From Prochlorococcus sp. AG-673-L20 (GTDB lineage: Bacteria; Cyanobacteriota; Cyanobacteriia; PCC-6307; Cyanobiaceae), in NCBI GenBank assembly GCA_003211135.1, contig QCTN01000001.1:1-64000 (forward strand): a stretch of DNA of 64,000 nucleotides, in the 5' to 3' direction. This document shows, in pieces, positions 42,189-50,898 of this stretch (its first letter is position 1; the number at the start of each line of letters is the position of its first letter). The position numbers were made by a program, and so were the translations under genes. The notes under the pieces were generated by a model. It searched no databases. It was not told where the DNA came from and saw only the letters and a list, made by a program, of their open reading frames with translations.

Positions 42189-42725
42189 TTATTTCCACAT
42201 TGGTTCATTTGAAACTTTATTTTTTATTGAATTTGGCTGATATTTATGTAAATTTTCAATTTCCATAGCAAATTTTTTTGATTCTCCTTTTATGCTTTCA
42301 CTTTTAATTAAATTATATAATGATACTCTTCTTCTTATTTTCAAAAGACCAAGACAGATTTCCCATATTTCCTTATCTTTATATTTTTCTAACCAGAAAT
42401 CAAATATATTTTCTAAAAAGTTTAATGGAATATTAAATGAAATTCCAATAGGCGGTTCATCTAATAAAAAATTATTACTTTTTAAATCATTCATTAAATT
42501 CTCTAAATTCAAGTTTATTGCATTAAGTATGTCCTTAGCTGATTCATATCCTATTAGCTCTTTTCTATGACATTCCAAAAGAGTTTTATCATCAAGTATT
42601 TTTAAGTCACTATTTTTGACTCCAATTAGCCAAAAACCCTCATCATTTACTATTCCACTAGCTAAAAACAGAAATAAGTATTTATTTTTCAAAAAAAAAA
42701 TAATCTCTTTGTTCAGTTTTAGCAC
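42189..42725 (-). CDS. Hypothetical protein, 178 residues
   Basis: Soluble protein with no signal peptide (KLNKEIIFFLKNKYLFLFLASG..., EPPIGISFNIPLNFLENIFDFWLEKYKDKEIW, LLKIRRRVSLYNLIK). No motif recognised. It could be a conserved picocyanobacterial protein. Confidence 0.55.
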   Translation of the reverse strand: MLKLNKEIIFFLKNKYLFLFLASGIVNDEGFWLIGVKNSDLKILDDKTLLECHRKELIGYESAKDILNAINLNLENLMNDLKSNNFLLDEPPIGISFNIPLNFLENIFDFWLEKYKDKEIWEICLGLLKIRRRVSLYNLIKSESIKGESKKFAMEIENLHKYQPNSIKNKVSNEPMWK

Positions 42726-42816
42726 TAATGGACAATAAATAAAATAGCTTTGCTACTAAGTCAGATTAATTTATTCTCGCGATTTAGAAAAAGTATCGAT
42801 ACCATAAGGTTTTACG

Positions 42817-42930
42817 ATGTTTGAATGGAAAGAGTTGATGCTAATGTTTATAGATCCACTTGATCTATTAGTAAATTATATAAACTTATCTTTACTTAAA
42901 AACAAAACTATACAATTTATTTTTTCTTAG
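42817..42930 (+). CDS. Possible 37-residue small protein
   Basis: Hand-translated: MFEWKELMLMFIDPLDLLVNYINLSL... ending QFIFS. It lies in a 190-bp gap and its last 14 bp overlap the convergent gene at 42917. Moderately hydrophobic. Weak evidence; may be chance. Confidence 0.3.
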   Translation: MFEWKELMLMFIDPLDLLVNYINLSLLKNKTIQFIFS

Positions 42931-43144
42931 GAAATAATTTCCCAATTTTTTGTTGTTGAATATACTCTCTTTCATTTCTTATTTTTTTGTCTTCTACTGA
43001 TTCTTTATTAACACTTACTGCGTAAATGATATAAAAAATCATTCCACTAAAAATTAATCCTATAAATAAAATAAAAATCCCAATAGGTTCTGTGGGGCTA
43101 AAGATTTTTAGATCTATCCCTGAATTTAGAAAAATATTCATCAA
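42917..43144 (-). CDS. Single-pass membrane protein, 75 residues
   Basis: One helix (PIGIFILFIGLIFSGMIFYIIYAVSV) then a charged cytoplasmic-type tail (ESVEDKKIRNEREYIQQQK). Unknown. Confidence 0.55.
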   Translation of the reverse strand: MMNIFLNSGIDLKIFSPTEPIGIFILFIGLIFSGMIFYIIYAVSVNKESVEDKKIRNEREYIQQQKIGKLFPKKK

Positions 43145-43176
43145 AAATATAACTAATTAAAAACTATTATTTGAAT

Positions 43177-43398
43177 CTAGTTAATTTCTTCATAACCATA
43201 GTAAGTTGCATTATTTGAATTTTTATAACCTATAGCAGCCTCCTTAGGGTTTTGAGCATCAAACTTTCTTGCTCTAGCATGTATCATATTAAATGGAAAT
43301 ATTGCTGCTCCAACAAAGAAATGGAGTATTAAAAAATCAGAAGGTAATCCGTTTGTCCAATCTGGGAAGAAAAGAAGTGTCACTAATAAATGGTCCAT
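43177..43398 (-). CDS. Small membrane-associated protein, 73 residues
   Basis: MDHLLVTLLFFPDWTNGLPSDFLILHFFVGAAIFPFNMIHARARKF... then AQNPKEAAIGYKNSNNATYYGYEEIN. One or two hydrophobic segments with a conserved-looking polar end. Same strand as 42917 with a 32-bp gap. Unknown. Confidence 0.6.
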   Translation of the reverse strand: MDHLLVTLLFFPDWTNGLPSDFLILHFFVGAAIFPFNMIHARARKFDAQNPKEAAIGYKNSNNATYYGYEEIN

Positions 43399-43564
43399 AT
43401 AATCAAATCTAAATTTACCTATAAATACTATTACTAAGTTCCATCTATTGTTGTTATTATTTAATAAATTGAAATCTTAATTACTACTATTTCCAAGACA
43501 TTTATTTACTATAAGAGTCTTTAAATATTAAAATAATATCATTTCTAGTAATAAATAAAGCGAT

Positions 43565-43966
43565 TTGTTCAGACTTTTTTTTAGCTTTGTATTTTTCGCG
43601 GTTGTTTTATTACATCCTTTAAGTACATTTGCCTCTCATACTTCTGACCCTACAGTAAGTCTTCTTCAAAATAGAATATCAAAAAATTTTTCAAAAAAGT
43701 TTTGTAAAGCAATACAAAATGGATTGTCAAAGGATGAAGCTATGACATCAGCTATAGTTAAAACCGAAAATATTGTTTCATTTTTATATAATCCTCAAAA
43801 AAAATGGATTGAAAAAGACGATTTGGCTAGTCAAATTTCTATAAAAGTTATAAACGAATGTGGATGGTCTTTTGGATTGATCGGTAAAGAGGGTATAAAT
43901 TATTTTAAATCATATTTTGTAGAAATCTATGACAAGACAACTCCTGATAAGAAATTATCTAATTAA
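43565..43966 (+). CDS. Secreted two-cysteine protein, paralogue of the 24056 gene
   Basis: 133 residues, TTG start. The signal peptide (LFFSFVFFAVVLLHPLSTFASH) precedes KNFSKKFCKAIQNGLSKDEAM... and KVINECGW. FCxAxxxGL and the late CG match the 24056 protein in order and spacing. Probably periplasmic or lumenal; function unknown. The next gene (43976) follows after 9 bp. Confidence 0.6.
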   Translation: MFRLFFSFVFFAVVLLHPLSTFASHTSDPTVSLLQNRISKNFSKKFCKAIQNGLSKDEAMTSAIVKTENIVSFLYNPQKKWIEKDDLASQISIKVINECGWSFGLIGKEGINYFKSYFVEIYDKTTPDKKLSN

Positions 43967-43975
43967 ATTAACTTT

Positions 43976-44170
43976 ATGAATAATATTGCTGATAAATATG
44001 TAATTATTGTTATTTTGGCAACTATCATTATTGTTTTTGGTTTCATTTTTTCTGTAAAATCACCAGAAAGAAAAGTGATTGAATCCCCTATAATGTGGAA
44101 AGAAGAATTTTCTACCATATATTTCTTTGAACAAAACTTAGTTGATTTGAAAAAATCTTATCATGTTTAA
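43976..44170 (+). CDS. Small membrane-anchored protein, 64 residues
   Basis: One N-terminal helix (YVIIVILATIIIVFGFIFSV) then a soluble tail (PERKVIESPIMWKEEFSTIYFFEQ). It lies 9 bp after the secreted two-cysteine gene, so probably the same transcript. Unknown. Confidence 0.55.
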   Translation: MNNIADKYVIIVILATIIIVFGFIFSVKSPERKVIESPIMWKEEFSTIYFFEQNLVDLKKSYHV

Positions 44171-44280
44171 ATTTCTTTTTATTTATATACTTTTTTTATA
44201 ATTAAAAATAAAATTTAACAAATTTAGGTCAATAAAAGAAAGCCTTACTTAATTTAAAGATTAATTAAAAAAATAATAAA

Positions 44281-44622
44281 TTATGTTATGAAGTTCAATA
44301 AGACAGAAGCCAACTTTAAATCATCCTTTAACCATGCTCTAATTGCCATCGATCTTCTTGGATCATAGAAATTTTGATCCCTATACCAATTAAGTACTTC
44401 TGTATCAGATTTTTTCCCGTTGCAAGATAAACAGCAAGGAACGCAATTTTTCGTAGTAGTTTCTCCTCCTTTTGATCTTGGATGTAAATGATCAAGAGAT
44501 TCAGAAGGATTGCCGCAATAAATGCAGGTATTTTTAGTTAATTTATGGAGAGAATCTCTCCAGTTTTTATTGCTAATTTTAGGACATAGTTGATCAAGGT
44601 AAATTGCATCTTGCTTATGCAT
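44281..44622 (-). CDS. HNH endonuclease family protein
   Basis: 113 residues. CIYCGNPSESLDHLHPRSKGGETTTKNCVPCCLSCNGKKS is a full HNH motif (LDHLHPRSKGG with the CxxC zinc pairs). The C-terminal RSMAIRAWLKDD block is typical of the cyanobacterial stand-alone type. Not linked to an intron or intein here. Confidence 0.88.
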   Translation of the reverse strand: MHKQDAIYLDQLCPKISNKNWRDSLHKLTKNTCIYCGNPSESLDHLHPRSKGGETTTKNCVPCCLSCNGKKSDTEVLNWYRDQNFYDPRRSMAIRAWLKDDLKLASVLLNFIT

Positions 44623-44761
44623 AATAATCTTGAGAATTATGATAATTTTAACAATTTTTCTTTAGTTCTGAATAACTTTAAAAATTTCAAACTATTTTAT
44701 AAATATGTAATGTTAATATTATTTAATTGAAATTATTTTTAATAGGTAAGAACTATATTTA

Positions 44762-45574
44762 ATGCTAATAACTGTTACATATTTACCTATTTACAACGAA
44801 TTTAACTTTAATAACAACTTTTTAATATTTTTAATTTCTTTTATTTCTAATACATTTTCAGCCATTTCTGGAGGTGGTGCTGGATTAATTCAATTACCTG
44901 CCTTGATTTTATTTGGATTACCTTATTATCAAGCTCTTGCTACCCATAAAGTTGCAACGGTTGCTTTGGGTTTAGGTGGGTCAATTAGGAATTTTAAAAA
45001 TCTTAGAAAAGATATTTATATTTTATGGCAAATATTATTATTTGGAACCCCAGGAGTTGTTCTGGGATCATCTATTGTTAAATTCCTTTATGAACAATAT
45101 TTGTATTTAATATTAGGTCTTATTTCAATAATCTTAGCTATATACTCTTTTCGTAAACCTGATTTAGGTTTGAATTCAATAAATAATATTATCAATTCAC
45201 GATTAGAATTGAAATTCATTACATCTATTTTTTTTATAGGAATCCTTAACGGTTCTGTCTCATCAGGAACTGGTTTATTAGTAACTATTTTATTAATTAA
45301 AACTTTTAAGATGGACTTCCTCAGAGCTGTTAGTTTAACTTTTTTTACAGTAGGTATTTTCTGGAATGCGATAGGTGCATTTTTTTTGAGCAGGATAGGT
45401 TCTATACCTATAAATTTATTAGTAATTCTTGTATTAGGGTCTTTTACTGGTGGATATTTTGGCGCTCATTTATCTAATTTAAAGGGAAATAAACTTATAA
45501 AAAAAACCTTTACTGTTGTATGCCTGCTCGTTGGTGTAAGTTTGTTAATAAAGTCAATTAGTTTCTTGATGTAA
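44762..45574 (+). CDS. TSUP (TauE/SafE) family permease
   Basis: 270 residues with about eight helices and the two glycine-rich half-repeats: NTFSAISGGGAGLIQLPALILFGLP and ILNGSVSSGTGLLVTILLIKTFKMD. TSUP proteins export sulfite, sulfoacetate or related organic anions. Substrate unknown. Monocistronic. Confidence 0.85.
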   Translation: MLITVTYLPIYNEFNFNNNFLIFLISFISNTFSAISGGGAGLIQLPALILFGLPYYQALATHKVATVALGLGGSIRNFKNLRKDIYILWQILLFGTPGVVLGSSIVKFLYEQYLYLILGLISIILAIYSFRKPDLGLNSINNIINSRLELKFITSIFFIGILNGSVSSGTGLLVTILLIKTFKMDFLRAVSLTFFTVGIFWNAIGAFFLSRIGSIPINLLVILVLGSFTGGYFGAHLSNLKGNKLIKKTFTVVCLLVGVSLLIKSISFLM

Positions 45575-45575
45575 A

Positions 45576-45659
45576 TCAACTAACGGAAATGGCTAAAACT
45601 GCTGTGGTAGTTAAAAAAAGGCCAAGTGCTGCTGTAGCAGTTAATAATGAAAGGTTCAT
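45576..45659 (-). CDS. 27-residue membrane microprotein
   Basis: Hand-translated: MNLSLLTATAALGLFLTTTAVLAISVS. It is a single helix with the size and composition of PetL/PetN-like or other tiny thylakoid subunits, which I cannot name. It sits convergent with the TSUP gene. Real genes this short are easily missed or mimicked. Confidence 0.4.
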   Translation of the reverse strand: MNLSLLTATAALGLFLTTTAVLAISVS

Positions 45660-45773
45660 CTTGAGAAAGATTTTAAAAATATTAATTATCTTCTTGGATT
45701 GAAGTTGTATTAAAAAATACTTTAAGACCTAATTTTTTTAAACTTTTTCTAATATTATTTGACGAAAAAAAAA

Positions 45774-45793
45774 GGCCTCACAATTGTGAGGCC
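45774..45793 (-). terminator. Intrinsic terminator (minus strand)
   Basis: Perfect 10-bp inverted repeat GGCCTCACAA/TTGTGAGGCC with the T-run on the left side, so it stops leftward transcription. Confidence 0.8.
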
Positions 45794-45905
45794 GGGTGAT
45801 GGGGAATCTTATTTTTAATCCAATTTAAATAAAAATGCAACCCCCCCCATCGGTAGTGCATCATGAGTGGTCTATAAACACTACAGATAGTGCTTTTTAG
45901 TTTGA
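45774..45905 (-). ncRNA. Candidate minus-strand small transcript with strong terminator
   Basis: On the minus strand GGCCTCACAATTGTGAGGCC (45774-45793) is followed by nine T residues, a clear intrinsic terminator with no annotated gene before it. About 110 bp upstream is a possible -10 (TATTTAAAAT). A small hairpin CACTACAGATAGTG lies at 45879-45892 and a run of eight C/G at 45840s. The transcript could be a sRNA or carry a 28-codon ORF (45778-45864, MMHYRWGGLHFYLNWIKNKI...). Confidence 0.5.
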
Positions 45906-46062
45906 ATTTTAAATAGTCTTGCAATAGTGATAATGTTTTGTAATATTATGAGTTTTATTCAAGAAAATTAATTTTAAATTTAGATATTTATTATTCCTAC
46001 GAGCTTGTTAAAGCTTATATACAATGTATTATTCGTAAAAGTCATGCATAATTAAAAATTTA

Positions 46063-46290
46063 ATGATTGAATTATCTTTACTGACATTATTGAATTTTGT
46101 TGGGGACAATTTTTGTGAATATAGAAATGTAGGACATGATAATTATAAATCTTTACTCCTTTCTTATAGTGATGCGAGTGAAAAATTTGGTCCATTAGAA
46201 GTTAAGAAAGTAATTGAAAAATCAGATAATTTTAAAGTTGCTGCAGTTGCTATTGCAGCGATTAAGTGTCCTCAGCATATTATGGAATAA
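46063..46290 (+). CDS. Small protein, 75 residues
   Basis: MIELSLLTLLNFVGDNFCEYRNVGHDNYKSLLLSYSDASEKF... FKVAAVAIAAIKCPQHIME. Possible weak signal sequence and two Cys. Its stop overlaps the next gene's ATG by one base (TAATG), suggesting coupled translation. Unknown family. Confidence 0.55.
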   Translation: MIELSLLTLLNFVGDNFCEYRNVGHDNYKSLLLSYSDASEKFGPLEVKKVIEKSDNFKVAAVAIAAIKCPQHIME

Positions 46291-46556
46291 TGAAATTCGA
46301 AGTTAGAACACATAATGATGACATTTTGAAATCGTCTTTTTCTGTCTTATTACCTATTACTCTTCTTTCATTTATAGTAATCCTCTCTAATATTTCAATT
46401 AAACTTGGATCTATTTCAAGACATTATGAAATAAATTATCTTTGTAAGCTACTTACAATAGAAAAGTCATCATCGACTTTCAAGAAATTATCAAAATTAA
46501 CTAATCAAAACACCAAGCAAAAAATGTGGGATTTATGTAGAGAAATTGTTAAATAA
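46290..46556 (+). CDS. Small single-pass membrane protein
   Basis: 88 residues from MKFEVRTHNDDILKSSFSVLLP (46290), preferred over the track start because it abuts the upstream stop. One helix (FSVLLPITLLSFIVILSNISI) and a soluble basic tail with two Cys. Paired with the 46063 gene. Unknown. Confidence 0.5.
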   Translation: MKFEVRTHNDDILKSSFSVLLPITLLSFIVILSNISIKLGSISRHYEINYLCKLLTIEKSSSTFKKLSKLTNQNTKQKMWDLCREIVK

Positions 46557-46559
46557 TAA

Positions 46560-47354
46560 TTAGCTAGAAGCTGAGGTGTAGTATTTCAGAGCAAAAAACC
46601 AAAATCTTCTTGAAACCATAAAAAATATTCCAGCAACAATTAGTTCAAATAATATTTCCCATACTTGGGCAATCCCAAGGATAACTTCAGAGGGAATTGA
46701 AGTTATGAATGCAATTGGAACAAAAATACTAAAGAATATCCTTAATGAAAATGAAAAAGAATTTAGAGGAAATCGTCCTATATAAAGAAAGGAGCGTAAG
46801 ACTTCTGTAGCATTCCATGTTTTTACAAACCAAATTGTTGTTGTTGATATTAAAAACCATAAACTATATAGAATTACAATAGAACAAAATAATGTCGTTA
46901 GGCATAAAAATAAAAAGCCTAAATTTATATTTATTTGATTAATACTTATGCAATAAAATAGTAGAGAAAATCCTAAAATTATTTCTAAAATTCCAGATGG
47001 AGATATTTTTTTTAAAGAAATAAAAAATTGACTATCTATAGGTTTAAGAAGAACAAAATCTAAGGTACCTTCCCTGATATGTTTCACTATTTCTGTAAGA
47101 TTTGGATTGAACCATGTATTAGTAATTCCATTTAGGATGGTATATATTCCTTGAATAACTAACGCTTGTTCAAAATTCCATCCCCCAATATTATCAGTAT
47201 TTTGGAAAAATATAGTTAATAGAAATAGGCTACCTATCAAGCTTAGAATTGCGGTAATAAAGTCAATTATTACGTTGTATTTATATTCCAATTCTGAAGC
47301 TATAGAAGTATATAAAAATAATGAATATATTTTTATATATTTTTTTATATTCAT
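46560..47354 (-). CDS. ABC-2 type exporter permease (COG3694)
   Basis: 264 residues from MNIKKYIKIYSLFLYTSI (47354), whose ATG overlaps the previous stop (ATGA). About six helices; family blocks include GGWNFEQALVIQGIYTILNGI and REGTLDFVLLKPIDSQFF. It forms the membrane part of an exporter with the COG4587 permease and COG4586 ATPase upstream. Substrate unknown. Confidence 0.88.
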   Translation of the reverse strand: MNIKKYIKIYSLFLYTSIASELEYKYNVIIDFITAILSLIGSLFLLTIFFQNTDNIGGWNFEQALVIQGIYTILNGITNTWFNPNLTEIVKHIREGTLDFVLLKPIDSQFFISLKKISPSGILEIILGFSLLFYCISINQININLGFLFLCLTTLFCSIVILYSLWFLISTTTIWFVKTWNATEVLRSFLYIGRFPLNSFSFSLRIFFSIFVPIAFITSIPSEVILGIAQVWEILFELIVAGIFFMVSRRFWFFALKYYTSASS

Positions 47355-48142
47355 GAACCCATTGCGGTGTATTTTTTTGTTCCTAAAGACCATGTCCTCT
47401 TAAATATTGGGAAAAGAACTAAAATCCAAAATATCTGCATAAGAAATCCTGAAATTAAGTTTGTGTTATTTCCTGATAAGATATTCGCTGGAAAATCAAT
47501 TAAGTAAGGGAAAGGGGTTATGTAAATCCATGATTTTACAAATTCTGGAAATGATATTACTGGTGCTAAAAGTCCTGAAAGAAATAGAGTTGGGATAAAT
47601 AACAACCTTTCTATGGAAGAAGCCTTTTCTGTCCAAAAACATAAGCAAGCAATAATTGATTGAATCAGAAATTGAATTAAAAAAGAAAAAAAGGTAGAAA
47701 GACATGAACATAAGAATAGACCTAAACTAGGTATCCATAAACTTCCTGGATTTATAAGAAAAAAAATTATCGCAATTATTAAAGCAAAAGGAAAGCGTGT
47801 TATTTGTTCTGCTAAGTGTTGAGCTAAATATCTAAAGAATGGATTTAAAGGTTGAATCAAATATGGGGAAAGTTTACCTAAAAGAGCATCTTCTTCAAAA
47901 GTAAAGACAACCCAAACCACGGAAAATTGCCTTACAAAGAAAGCACTCAAAAAATATCTAGAGAGCATTTCATTACTTAAGTTAATAGATTCATTTAAGT
48001 TATTATTTGTCCATATATTGAGCATGAAAAAAGGTATTATCCCCGATATTGCCCATAAAGCTATTTCTACTCTGTATTCCAACATATTTGAGTACTGTAC
48101 TTTTAGTAATGTTATTAGCTTATTTTTATTTAAATTAAACAT
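47351..48142 (-). CDS. ABC-2 type exporter permease (COG4587)
   Basis: 263 residues, about six helices, with LLGKLSPYLIQPLNPFFRYLAQHLAEQITRFPFAL and FLSGLLAPVISFPEFVKSWIY typical of this permease group. It ends in an ATGA overlap with the second permease and begins 5 bp after the ATPase. Confidence 0.88.
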   Translation of the reverse strand: MFNLNKNKLITLLKVQYSNMLEYRVEIALWAISGIIPFFMLNIWTNNNLNESINLSNEMLSRYFLSAFFVRQFSVVWVVFTFEEDALLGKLSPYLIQPLNPFFRYLAQHLAEQITRFPFALIIAIIFFLINPGSLWIPSLGLFLCSCLSTFFSFLIQFLIQSIIACLCFWTEKASSIERLLFIPTLFLSGLLAPVISFPEFVKSWIYITPFPYLIDFPANILSGNNTNLISGFLMQIFWILVLFPIFKRTWSLGTKKYTAMGS

Positions 48143-48147
48143 TTATA

Positions 48148-49137
48148 CTATACTTTTTCCTTTACTAAAATGTTTCCAATTATTTCGTCAACAGGAGGTT
48201 CATTTATATATAAATCTTCGATTTCAAATTTGTTAAGAATCTTATTTAAAGTAGATTTAATAGAATCTTTTTTGATTGTTATTGTAATTTCTTTTTGATT
48301 TTGATTTTTAATAAAAAATCCTGAATTGCTTAGTTCTTTAGCATCTTTATCCGTCTTGCAAATAATTAGGATATCTTTAACAGGGGATATTTTTTTTAAT
48401 AGTTTTTCCAGTTCCCCATCATATGTGAGACATCCTTCGTGAATACATATCACCCTCTTGCATAAAGATGTAATATCTTTCATGTAATGACTAGTTAGAC
48501 AAATTGTTGCATTTGTTTCTTTATTATAAATCTGCAGAAATTTTCTAAGATTTCTTTGAGCATTAATATCTAGGCCTAGTGTAGGTTCATCTAAGAATAA
48601 AATATTTGGTTTATGTATTAAAGCTGCCAATAATTCTGATTTCATTCTTTGGCCTAAAGATAATTTTCGAACAGGTATATAAAGCTCCTTTTCAATCTCA
48701 AGCATATCTGACAGCTTTTTAATTCTTTTTTTTGCTTCAAATTCTGCTATGTCATAAATTGCGGCATTTAAATAAAAAGATTCTATTGGAGGGAGATCCC
48801 AAATTAGCTGTTGTTTTTGCCCCATTATTAAAGTTATATTCTTCAGGAAATTAGTATTTCTTTTGTAAGGCAGGTTACCGGCAACAGACAACTTTCCTTG
48901 GCTTGGGTAAATTAAACCACAGAGTATTTTAAGAATAGTTGTTTTCCCAGCACCGTTTGCTCCAAGAAAACCTACTATCTCTCCTTTTTTTATTCCGAAA
49001 TTTATATTTTTTATAACCTCAATACTTTTTGTTTCTCTTTTAAAAAAATGCTTAAGTGTACCCCTTAGTCCAGGTCCCTTTGAAGAAATATCAAATGATT
49101 TTGATAAATTTTCAACCTGAATAATATTCTCTTCCAT
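48148..49137 (-). CDS. ABC transporter ATP-binding protein (COG4586)
   Basis: 329 residues. GFLGANGAGKTTILKILCGL (Walker A), LSLGQRMKSELLAALIHKP (signature), ILFLDEPTLGLD (Walker B) and CLTSHYMKDI (switch His). A C-terminal extension beyond the nucleotide domain is usual for COG4586. Energises the exporter with the two downstream permeases. Confidence 0.9.
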   Translation of the reverse strand: MEENIIQVENLSKSFDISSKGPGLRGTLKHFFKRETKSIEVIKNINFGIKKGEIVGFLGANGAGKTTILKILCGLIYPSQGKLSVAGNLPYKRNTNFLKNITLIMGQKQQLIWDLPPIESFYLNAAIYDIAEFEAKKRIKKLSDMLEIEKELYIPVRKLSLGQRMKSELLAALIHKPNILFLDEPTLGLDINAQRNLRKFLQIYNKETNATICLTSHYMKDITSLCKRVICIHEGCLTYDGELEKLLKKISPVKDILIICKTDKDAKELSNSGFFIKNQNQKEITITIKKDSIKSTLNKILNKFEIEDLYINEPPVDEIIGNILVKEKV

Positions 49138-49221
49138 CTTATTTGATAAATCAGTTTTAATTTTGGATTCTATAAATTTTAAAAATCTAAATATATTTAT
49201 TTAGTTGAATATTACGATCAA

Positions 49222-49617
49222 CTATAAAACATCTTTTAGTGAAACAATAAGCCAAGTTATAAAATTAATCGGATTTAAAAGTTCACTGGATTTAAACTTA
49301 GGTTCGTAATTAATATTATTAACTACATTTAATATAAAATTATTTTCTTCATTTTTAATTCTGTTCACTTCTTTTTCTATTATGTTTCCTTTCTCATCAA
49401 GAATTAGAATTTCATTCTCAAAAAACCACTCATTTTTCCCATTTGATAAGTTTACAATCACACCAATACCCATACCATCAGTGATTTTGAAGTCACTTAT
49501 AATACACTCTGGTGAAATGGTTATCGCTTCAATTGTCTCTTTAGTTAATCTATCTTTTGAAAGCTCTAGATTAACCTTAACCGTGTTTCCTATTTTTACT
49601 TTATCCAAGATTGTCAT
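49222..49617 (-). CDS. DUF2862-like protein
   Basis: 131 residues. KIGNTVKVNLELSKDRLTKETIEAI and GIGVIVNLSNGKNEWFFENEI fit the cyanobacterial DUF2862 pattern (a small beta-barrel-like domain). The C-terminal half (ILDEKGNIIEKEV... FITWLIVSLKDVL) seems specific to picocyanobacteria. Same strand as the ABC exporter but 85 bp upstream. Function unknown. Confidence 0.65.
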   Translation of the reverse strand: MTILDKVKIGNTVKVNLELSKDRLTKETIEAITISPECIISDFKITDGMGIGVIVNLSNGKNEWFFENEILILDEKGNIIEKEVNRIKNEENNFILNVVNNINYEPKFKSSELLNPINFITWLIVSLKDVL

Positions 49618-49683
49618 TTATGAGTTATTATACCTATTTAATTCTTGTAATTGTGATAAAGGATTAAATATAAATGCTAATCA

Positions 49684-49836
49684 TTATTGATTAGAGTTTT
49701 TAAATACGGCTTCTAAAATTTTTTTAATTGTGATCGCTAATATTCTCAGAAAAACAAAGCTTATGCCTAGCCACCCCAATAATACTGAAATTGATAATAA
49801 GCTTGAACTAAGATCTCGTTGTAAAAATTCCTGCAT
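49684..49836 (-). CDS. 50-residue single-pass membrane protein
   Basis: Hand-translated: MQEFLQRDLSSSLLSISVLL... FVFLRILAITIKKILEAVFKNSNQ. An amphipathic start, one helix and a basic end. It lies 67 bp upstream of the DUF2862-like gene, same strand. Unknown. Confidence 0.5.
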   Translation of the reverse strand: MQEFLQRDLSSSLLSISVLLGWLGISFVFLRILAITIKKILEAVFKNSNQ

Positions 49837-49994
49837 AGAGAATGAAATTTTATTAAATAATTTTAATTTATATTTTTAATTTATTAGTTAATTAAATATA
49901 AATGCTTATAGATTATTGTTATTTACTTTAGTTTAAATCTACGATTTGATGATTTGATTTCATAAGCTAATATGAATTAAGTAAATTTATTAAT

Positions 49995-50090
49995 TTGGAT
50001 CTCTCTTTAAATTCATATTTAGGAATTTTTTTTATCCTAGTTGGCTTAATAGTTCGGATTAATTTTAAATTTATTATTCAAAAGGATTAA
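49995..50090 (+). CDS. 31-residue membrane microprotein, TTG start
   Basis: Hand-translated: (M)DLSLNSYLGIFFILVGLIV... RINFKFIIQKD, one helix. The TTG start and very short length make this a low-certainty call. Confidence 0.35.
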   Translation: MDLSLNSYLGIFFILVGLIVRINFKFIIQKD

Positions 50091-50259
50091 TAATTTCCAC
50101 TTTTAAGTAAAAGATTTATTTAACTTTTTAAAATTACCTAGTACTTTAAAAATAGATATAGTTAACAAAAAAAAGATTGTTATTATATTTTGATTTTAAA
50201 ATTTAATTGGCTTTTATATTTTATATGACTAATAATAATCAAAACTATAAATTATTATA

Positions 50260-50430
50260 ATGAACAATGATTTGGAAACCTTTAATTATTTTGTTGATGA
50301 TCTACTTTCTTCGGAGGATAATTTATTAAAACATGAGCTCGATCTTCTTTTGATGCAGTATCTTTTTAATTCGATAGATCTAGATTTATTTAAGAAGCAG
50401 GATTTTGAAGAAGATATAAGTGTTGCCTAA
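50260..50430 (+). CDS. 56-residue acidic microprotein
   Basis: Hand-translated: MNNDLETFNYFVDDLLSSED... LLLMQYLFNSIDLDLFKKQDFEEDISVA. Helical, very acidic, soluble. It is followed after 12 bp by the 37-residue gene at 50443. Unknown. Confidence 0.5.
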   Translation: MNNDLETFNYFVDDLLSSEDNLLKHELDLLLMQYLFNSIDLDLFKKQDFEEDISVA

Positions 50431-50442
50431 AAGTTCTTAATT

Positions 50443-50556
50443 ATGAAATATTTTTATGAAAAAGTATGGGTTCCTTTCTTTGGTGGAATATTATCAAAGT
50501 TTGTTTTCTTAATTGAAGGTAAACAAACAACAAAGAGAAAGAACAAAAAAACTTAA
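50443..50556 (+). CDS. 37-residue basic microprotein
   Basis: Hand-translated: MKYFYEKVWVPFFGGILSKFVFLIEGKQTTKRKNKKT. Hydrophobic front and a lysine/arginine tail. Possibly co-transcribed with the acidic microprotein upstream. Confidence 0.45.
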   Translation: MKYFYEKVWVPFFGGILSKFVFLIEGKQTTKRKNKKT

Positions 50557-50688
50557 AATTAACTGAAAACTTTGAATACTTTTTATAAGTATTTCATCGT
50601 TTATATATTGAAAGCAACAAAACATATTCTCTTAATTAATTAATTTATGCATGGTTAAGGTATCAAAAGAAATAGTATTAAAATTTTT

Positions 50689-50868
50689 ATGAATAACAAG
50701 CCTTATTTAAAACCATACACTGTACATTATAGAGACTTTCAAAATCTTAGATTAGAAAATTGTTTTTATGCAATAGATGCTTATGAAGCAAGAACATTGG
50801 CTATGGAGTTTAATAAATTTATAAATGCACATCCTAATAGTATTGATTTAATTAGATGCGAAAAGTGA
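50689..50868 (+). CDS. 59-residue small protein
   Basis: Hand-translated: MNNKPYLKPYTVHYRDFQNL... CFYAIDAYEARTLAMEFNKFINAHPNSIDLIRCEK. A beta-alpha-beta-like pattern, soluble. It lies convergent with urtE (30-bp gap). Coding character is good; family unknown. Confidence 0.6.
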   Translation: MNNKPYLKPYTVHYRDFQNLRLENCFYAIDAYEARTLAMEFNKFINAHPNSIDLIRCEK

Positions 50869-50898
50869 TCTTTAAATAGATATTTGAAAGTTTATATT

